DNA of 64,000 nt from an uncultured Flavobacterium sp. (GTDB lineage: Bacteria > Bacteroidota > Bacteroidia > Flavobacteriales > Flavobacteriaceae). The stretch covers positions 434,001 through 498,000 of the forward strand of contig CALTVC010000001.1 in assembly GCA_943912855.1 (NCBI GenBank), read 5' to 3'. The number at the start of each line of letters is the position of its first letter. Within the stretch, counting starts at the first letter, position 1. Under the pieces are notes generated by a model, which saw nothing but the letters and a program-made list of their open reading frames with translations, was not told the DNA's origin and did no database searches. This document shows, piece after piece, positions 60,835 through 64,000 of the stretch. The position numbers and the translations under genes were made by a program.

Positions 60835-60979
60835 ACACAAAGTTATCTTAAAGCTCTCAATTGTTAAGCAATAAATAGCTACACTTTCATGAAACAAGCC
60901 CCTATTTACACCCGAAAATTCCTATTAAGAAAAACAGCAAAAGAACTATCAGCTATGTTAAAATATAACTATAATTAGG

Positions 60980-60987
60980 TATATTTG
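60980..60987 (+). promoter_or_regulatory. -7 box of the response regulator operon
   Basis: TATATTTG, exact match, 26 bp before the ATG at 61014. Confidence 0.6.
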
Positions 60988-61013
60988 TTTCCATCACCAA
61001 TAGCAAAACCCTT

Positions 61014-61424
61014 ATGGCATTTCCATTTGTATACCTCATAGATGATGACGAAGACGATCGTGACATCTTTGAAATGGCACTGCGAGACGCAATGCCAAAT
61101 GCACAGTGCCATATGGTAAATAGTGCCGTTACAGCCCTTGAGGAACTGGAACACACAAAGCCTGATTACCTGTTCATAGACCTGAACATGCCACGGATGT
61201 CAGGGCGCGAATGCCTGGAACAGATAAAAAAATGCCCCATATTATCGGGCATAACATCTATCATTTACACCACCTCATCGCACCACGCAGATATTGATGA
61301 GTTACAGAAACTTGGTGCCAATCATTATTTAGTAAAGCCTGACAGTATAAATAAGCTTATCTTTGTTTTAAAGGAAATCGTTTCAGGAACACAATTGCCC
61401 TACCTGATTCAGATTTCCGGCTGA
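61014..61424 (+). CDS. Single-domain response regulator
   Basis: Receiver-only protein of 136 residues. The acidic pocket is in L-I-D-D-D-E-D-D, the phospho-acceptor is Asp56 in F-I-D-L-N-M-P, with conserved Thr in Y-T-T-S-S and Lys in L-V-K-P-D. There is no output domain, so it acts through protein contacts, like Rcp1- or CheY-type regulators. It precedes a PAS histidine kinase by 28 bp and is probably its partner. Confidence 0.93.
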   Translation: MAFPFVYLIDDDEDDRDIFEMALRDAMPNAQCHMVNSAVTALEELEHTKPDYLFIDLNMPRMSGRECLEQIKKCPILSGITSIIYTTSSHHADIDELQKLGANHYLVKPDSINKLIFVLKEIVSGTQLPYLIQISG

Positions 61425-61452
61425 TTCAAAAACAAGAACCAATTACTGTATT

Positions 61453-62586
61453 ATGGCTGAAGAACATCCCGAAAAGCTTAGAGCCAGCGAAGAACGCTAC
61501 CATAAAATGGTTGCCGAGATTAAAGACTACGCCATTTTAATGCTGGACGTTGATGGCAACGTAGAAAACTGGAATCTGGGTGCCGAACACATTAAAGGCT
61601 ACACCGCTGCCGAAGCCATAGGATTAAACTTCAGGGTGTTTTACCGTGAAAGCGACCGTAAAGAAAACCTCCCAGAAAAACTTATTGAAGAAGCCCGCCT
61701 TACCGGACGTGCCACTCACGAAGGCTGGAGGGTACGTAAGGACGGCTCTATGTTTTGGGGTGCGGTTGTTATTACTGCATTGCACGACAGCGACGGCTAT
61801 GTTATAGGCTTTAGTAAAGTAACCCGCGACCTTACCGAACGTAAATTATCTGAAGATCGCATAAACAATTACCTGCGCGATATAGAAATGCGCAACCGCC
61901 AACTGGAGGAATTTGCCTACATAGCGTCGCATGACTTGCAGGAACCATTGCGAAAAATAAGGATATTCAGCGAAATGCTGGAAAATAACCTAAGTAACCC
62001 TGAAGCTGCCGCCAAATATTCTAAAAAAATAAACGACGGCGCGGGGCGCATGGCAGCCCTTATAACCGGAATTTTAAAGTATAGCCAGCTTTCGGCACTG
62101 GAACAGGAACGAGAAGCTATAGACCTGAACCAGATTGTAGCCGAAGTTAGGGACGACTACGAACTTTTACTCACCGAAAAGAACATACTTTTTACAACCG
62201 GTAAACTCCCGGTAATTACCGGAATCCGTACACAAATAATACAGTTGTTTGCAAATCTGGTAAGCAACGCCATAAAATTTAGTGGGGTTTTCCCGGAAAT
62301 AAGCATCCAAACGGAGCCAATATCCCAAAAAGAATTGACCGACGATGAAACGCTTTCAAGCGAATTGGAATACGTAAAAATCATTGTTTCAGATAATGGT
62401 GAAGGTTTTGACCAGCAATATGCAGAGCAGGTATTTAAAATTTTTAAACGCCTTACCACCAATCCCGGCACAGGCATAGGGCTGGCATTGTGTAAAAAAA
62501 TCGTAGAAAATCATCAGGGTAGCATTAGCGTAAAAAGTGCCTCGGGCAGGGGTACAGCGTTTAGCATTTTTCTACCTACGGCGTAA
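61453..62586 (+). CDS. PAS-domain histidine kinase
   Basis: Cytoplasmic kinase of 377 residues with no membrane helix. The PAS domain (about 12-125) has N-W-N-L-G-A-E-H-I-K-G-Y and the PAC part R-K-D-G-S-M-F-W-G. The dimerisation helix carries His160 in A-S-H-D-L-Q-E-P-L-R-K, typical of phytochrome-like kinases. The ATPase domain has N-L-V-S-N-A-I-K-F, D-N-G-E-G-F and G-T-G-I-G-L-A-L. It senses a small intracellular signal through PAS and probably phosphorylates the response regulator encoded just upstream. Confidence 0.93.
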   Translation: MAEEHPEKLRASEERYHKMVAEIKDYAILMLDVDGNVENWNLGAEHIKGYTAAEAIGLNFRVFYRESDRKENLPEKLIEEARLTGRATHEGWRVRKDGSMFWGAVVITALHDSDGYVIGFSKVTRDLTERKLSEDRINNYLRDIEMRNRQLEEFAYIASHDLQEPLRKIRIFSEMLENNLSNPEAAAKYSKKINDGAGRMAALITGILKYSQLSALEQEREAIDLNQIVAEVRDDYELLLTEKNILFTTGKLPVITGIRTQIIQLFANLVSNAIKFSGVFPEISIQTEPISQKELTDDETLSSELEYVKIIVSDNGEGFDQQYAEQVFKIFKRLTTNPGTGIGLALCKKIVENHQGSISVKSASGRGTAFSIFLPTA

Positions 62587-62650
62587 AATCATAAGGGATA
62601 AGGGTAATTATTTGTATCTTACGTGCCCAAACATCTTACACCTTACCTCA

Positions 62651-63580
62651 ATGAAGAAAATTGCTTTTCTGCTTGTTGCCTGCTTGTATTCCTTACTAGC
62701 TACCGCACAGGATTACAAAACCTTAACTTATTTTGTAAACGACAGCACCAAGCTTCAGCTTGATTTGTTTTTACCCAAACCTGCCGGCAAAAAACAAAAA
62801 GCAAAACAAAAAACGCCGCTACTACTTCACGTACATGGTGGAGGTTTTTCGGGTGGTACCCGCGAATGGGGCCATAACCTGTGCCGTGAGGCCACAAAAA
62901 ACGGTTATGCCGCAGCCAGCATAAGCTATACCCTATACATGAAGGGAAAGAAGTTTAGTTGCGACGGCATCCTTACAGAAAAGGTAAAGGCATTTCAGAT
63001 AGCAACGAACCAATTATGGCAGGCAACGCTTTTCTTTATTAAAAACAGCGAGGCTTATAACATAGACACAAACAAGATATTTATATCGGGTAGTAGTGCC
63101 GGTGCCGAAACCGTACTTCATGCCGCATACTGGGACCGTTCTTTAATGAATATGTACCCTACACAGTTGCCTAACAACTTTAAATATGCAGGAGTAATAT
63201 CAGGCTCTGGCGCTATAATGGATCTTAACCTTATAACCATCCCTAAACTTGTTCCTATGATGCTGTTTCACGGCAGCTGCGACCCTACCGTGCCATACGC
63301 CACGGCAGCACACCACCTATGCCCTACTAACAGCAGCGGATGGCTTATGCTATTTGGGTCATACTCAATTTACGAAAAAGTAAAAGCACTACATGGCTCG
63401 GTACACCTGTACACGTACTGCAATGGCGGACACGAGTACAGTGATGAGCTCTTTAACAAACAGCCAGGCAAAACCATCGAGTTTATGCAATCAGTACTTG
63501 CCGGAGAAAAAATACAGCAACACACTATTATAAGCACAGGAAAAACCTGCCAAAGGGATAATTACAATTTCTGCGACTAA
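62651..63580 (+). CDS. Secreted alpha/beta hydrolase (esterase-like)
   Basis: Exported hydrolase of 309 residues. The ATG at 62651 is chosen because it begins a signal peptide (K-K-I-A-F-L-L-V-A-C-L-Y-S-L-L-A-T-A-Q); a longer frame starts inside the kinase gene. The oxyanion motif is H-G-G-G-F-S-G-G, the nucleophile Ser149 is in G-S-S-A-G, the acid is probably Asp in S-C-D-P-T-V-P-Y, and the His is in G-G-H-E-Y. It resembles carboxylesterase/BD-FAE-type enzymes that may deacylate polysaccharides. The substrate is unknown. Confidence 0.86.
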   Translation: MKKIAFLLVACLYSLLATAQDYKTLTYFVNDSTKLQLDLFLPKPAGKKQKAKQKTPLLLHVHGGGFSGGTREWGHNLCREATKNGYAAASISYTLYMKGKKFSCDGILTEKVKAFQIATNQLWQATLFFIKNSEAYNIDTNKIFISGSSAGAETVLHAAYWDRSLMNMYPTQLPNNFKYAGVISGSGAIMDLNLITIPKLVPMMLFHGSCDPTVPYATAAHHLCPTNSSGWLMLFGSYSIYEKVKALHGSVHLYTYCNGGHEYSDELFNKQPGKTIEFMQSVLAGEKIQQHTIISTGKTCQRDNYNFCD

Positions 63581-63611
63581 AAAACACTACTGATAATAAA
63601 CAAGTTAATCG

Positions 63612-63657
63612 TTCCAATGTTAAGTTTTTACTGGTTTTGTAAGACTTAACATTGGAA
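63612..63657. repeat. 14-bp perfect inverted repeat downstream of the hydrolase
   Basis: TTCCAATGTTAAGT at 63612-63625 and its exact complement at 63644-63657, with an 18-base loop, followed by a T-rich stretch. It may be the terminator of the hydrolase gene or an operator for the next gene. Confidence 0.65.
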
Positions 63658-63726
63658 TTCTTATTTTTATTTTTTTGAATGTTAATTTTGCGTTACTAAA
63701 ATGTAAATTAAATATCCGCCGTTGTT

Positions 63727-64000
63727 ATGAGTCAAGAACAAAGAGTTGTAGCGTATTCTGTTACAGAAAAAACCAAGTCGAAAAAAGGAAAGAAATCTAC
63801 TAAAGAGGTTTCAAAAATCGGTCTGTTCCATGTGTGGTCAGCTACAGGAAAAGGTAACAAGAAGTTTACCGGACTTGTAGAAGATGCCCAAACCGGATTG
63901 CTTGTTGAAGTAAACTACAAGAACATTCGTTTTTTAAGCGAGCTTGAAGTGGAAGAACTTACAGGTGCAGCCATTACCGAAGCCGAGAACCTGCTTGAAG
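63727..64000 (+). CDS. Hypothetical protein, cut by the window end
   Basis: The ORF starts at the ATG at 63727 and is open to the last base (91 full codons). It starts M-S-Q-E-Q-R-V-V-A-Y-S-V-T-E-K-T, has a Lys/Ser-rich linker, then I-G-L-F-H-V-W-S-A-T-G-K-G-N-K-K-F-T-G-L-V-E-D, and an acidic helix E-L-E-V-E-E-L-T-G-A-A. There is no signal peptide. A -7 box TAATTTTG lies at 63683-63690. No family is recognised; the codon use is that of a real gene. Confidence 0.72.
   Translation, partial: MSQEQRVVAYSVTEKTKSKKGKKSTKEVSKIGLFHVWSATGKGNKKFTGLVEDAQTGLLVEVNYKNIRFLSELEVEELTGAAITEAENLLE

Noticed and set aside
60815..60979. Possible attachment site or direct repeats bounding the DUF262 gene
   Set aside because: No matching repeat was found upstream near 58610-58744 and no tRNA or integrase is adjacent.
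62537..62650. 38 extra N-terminal codons for the secreted hydrolase
   Set aside because: They overlap the end of the PAS kinase gene and would bury the signal peptide that starts at 62651.

Overview
The window looks like a chromosomal segment of a Flavobacterium-like member of the Bacteroidota. The evidence is internal. Many genes are preceded by the Bacteroidota promoter signature (a -7 box TAnnTTTG, sometimes with TTG 17-23 bp upstream) and A-rich leaders without Shine-Dalgarno sequences. Lipoproteins often begin C-S-D-D-D. The gliding genes gldE and gldD sit beside ssb and mutY. There is a TonB-dependent receptor, and a giant surface protein ends in a type IX secretion (T9SS) sorting domain.

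Layout. 0-2.5 kb: recX and a TPR/LuxR-like sensor-regulator. 2.5-6 kb, minus strand: mutY-ssb-gldE-gldD. 6-8.5 kb: HU, a 30-residue basic ribosomal-type protein and RNase G. 8.5-18.5 kb: small lipoproteins, an SDR/AraC pair, a heavy-metal-associated lipoprotein, an OB-fold protein (DUF3127) ending in an SSB-type tail, a flavin reductase, a histidine kinase, and greA-HIT. 18.5-26 kb: a TonB receptor behind a TPP riboswitch, then arfB, DUF4301, a PnuC-type transporter and a PPTase on the minus strand, diverging from ahcY. 26-35 kb: regulators (AraC, DeoR), a nucleotidase, three tandem small membrane proteins, an MFS transporter, aat, and a sugar oxidoreductase/isomerase pair. 35-50 kb: one 4946-residue T9SS adhesin gene. 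50-64 kb: a tRNA(CAU), an AddB-like nuclease, dksA, ileS, a DUF262/HNH restriction-like gene that looks acquired, a response regulator with a PAS kinase, a secreted esterase, and a gene cut by the window end.

Most noteworthy signals. (1) Three promoters share a 22-bp palindrome of the form AAATAC...GTATTT, each placed exactly 28 bp upstream of the -7 box. One drives the giant adhesin. The other two drive short transcription units with no convincing coding sequence that end in intrinsic terminators, so they are candidate small RNAs. (2) Four TTGCA(A/G) hexamers with exact 10-bp spacing overlap both divergent promoters of a DeoR regulator and a nucleotidase. (3) A terminator hairpin lies directly downstream of the greA promoter, a layout reminiscent of GraL of E. 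coli. (4) A DUF3127 protein carries the same D-D-L-P-F tip as SSB.

No rRNA operon, CRISPR array, transposase or prophage was seen. All functional calls come from reading the sequence; no database search was run.
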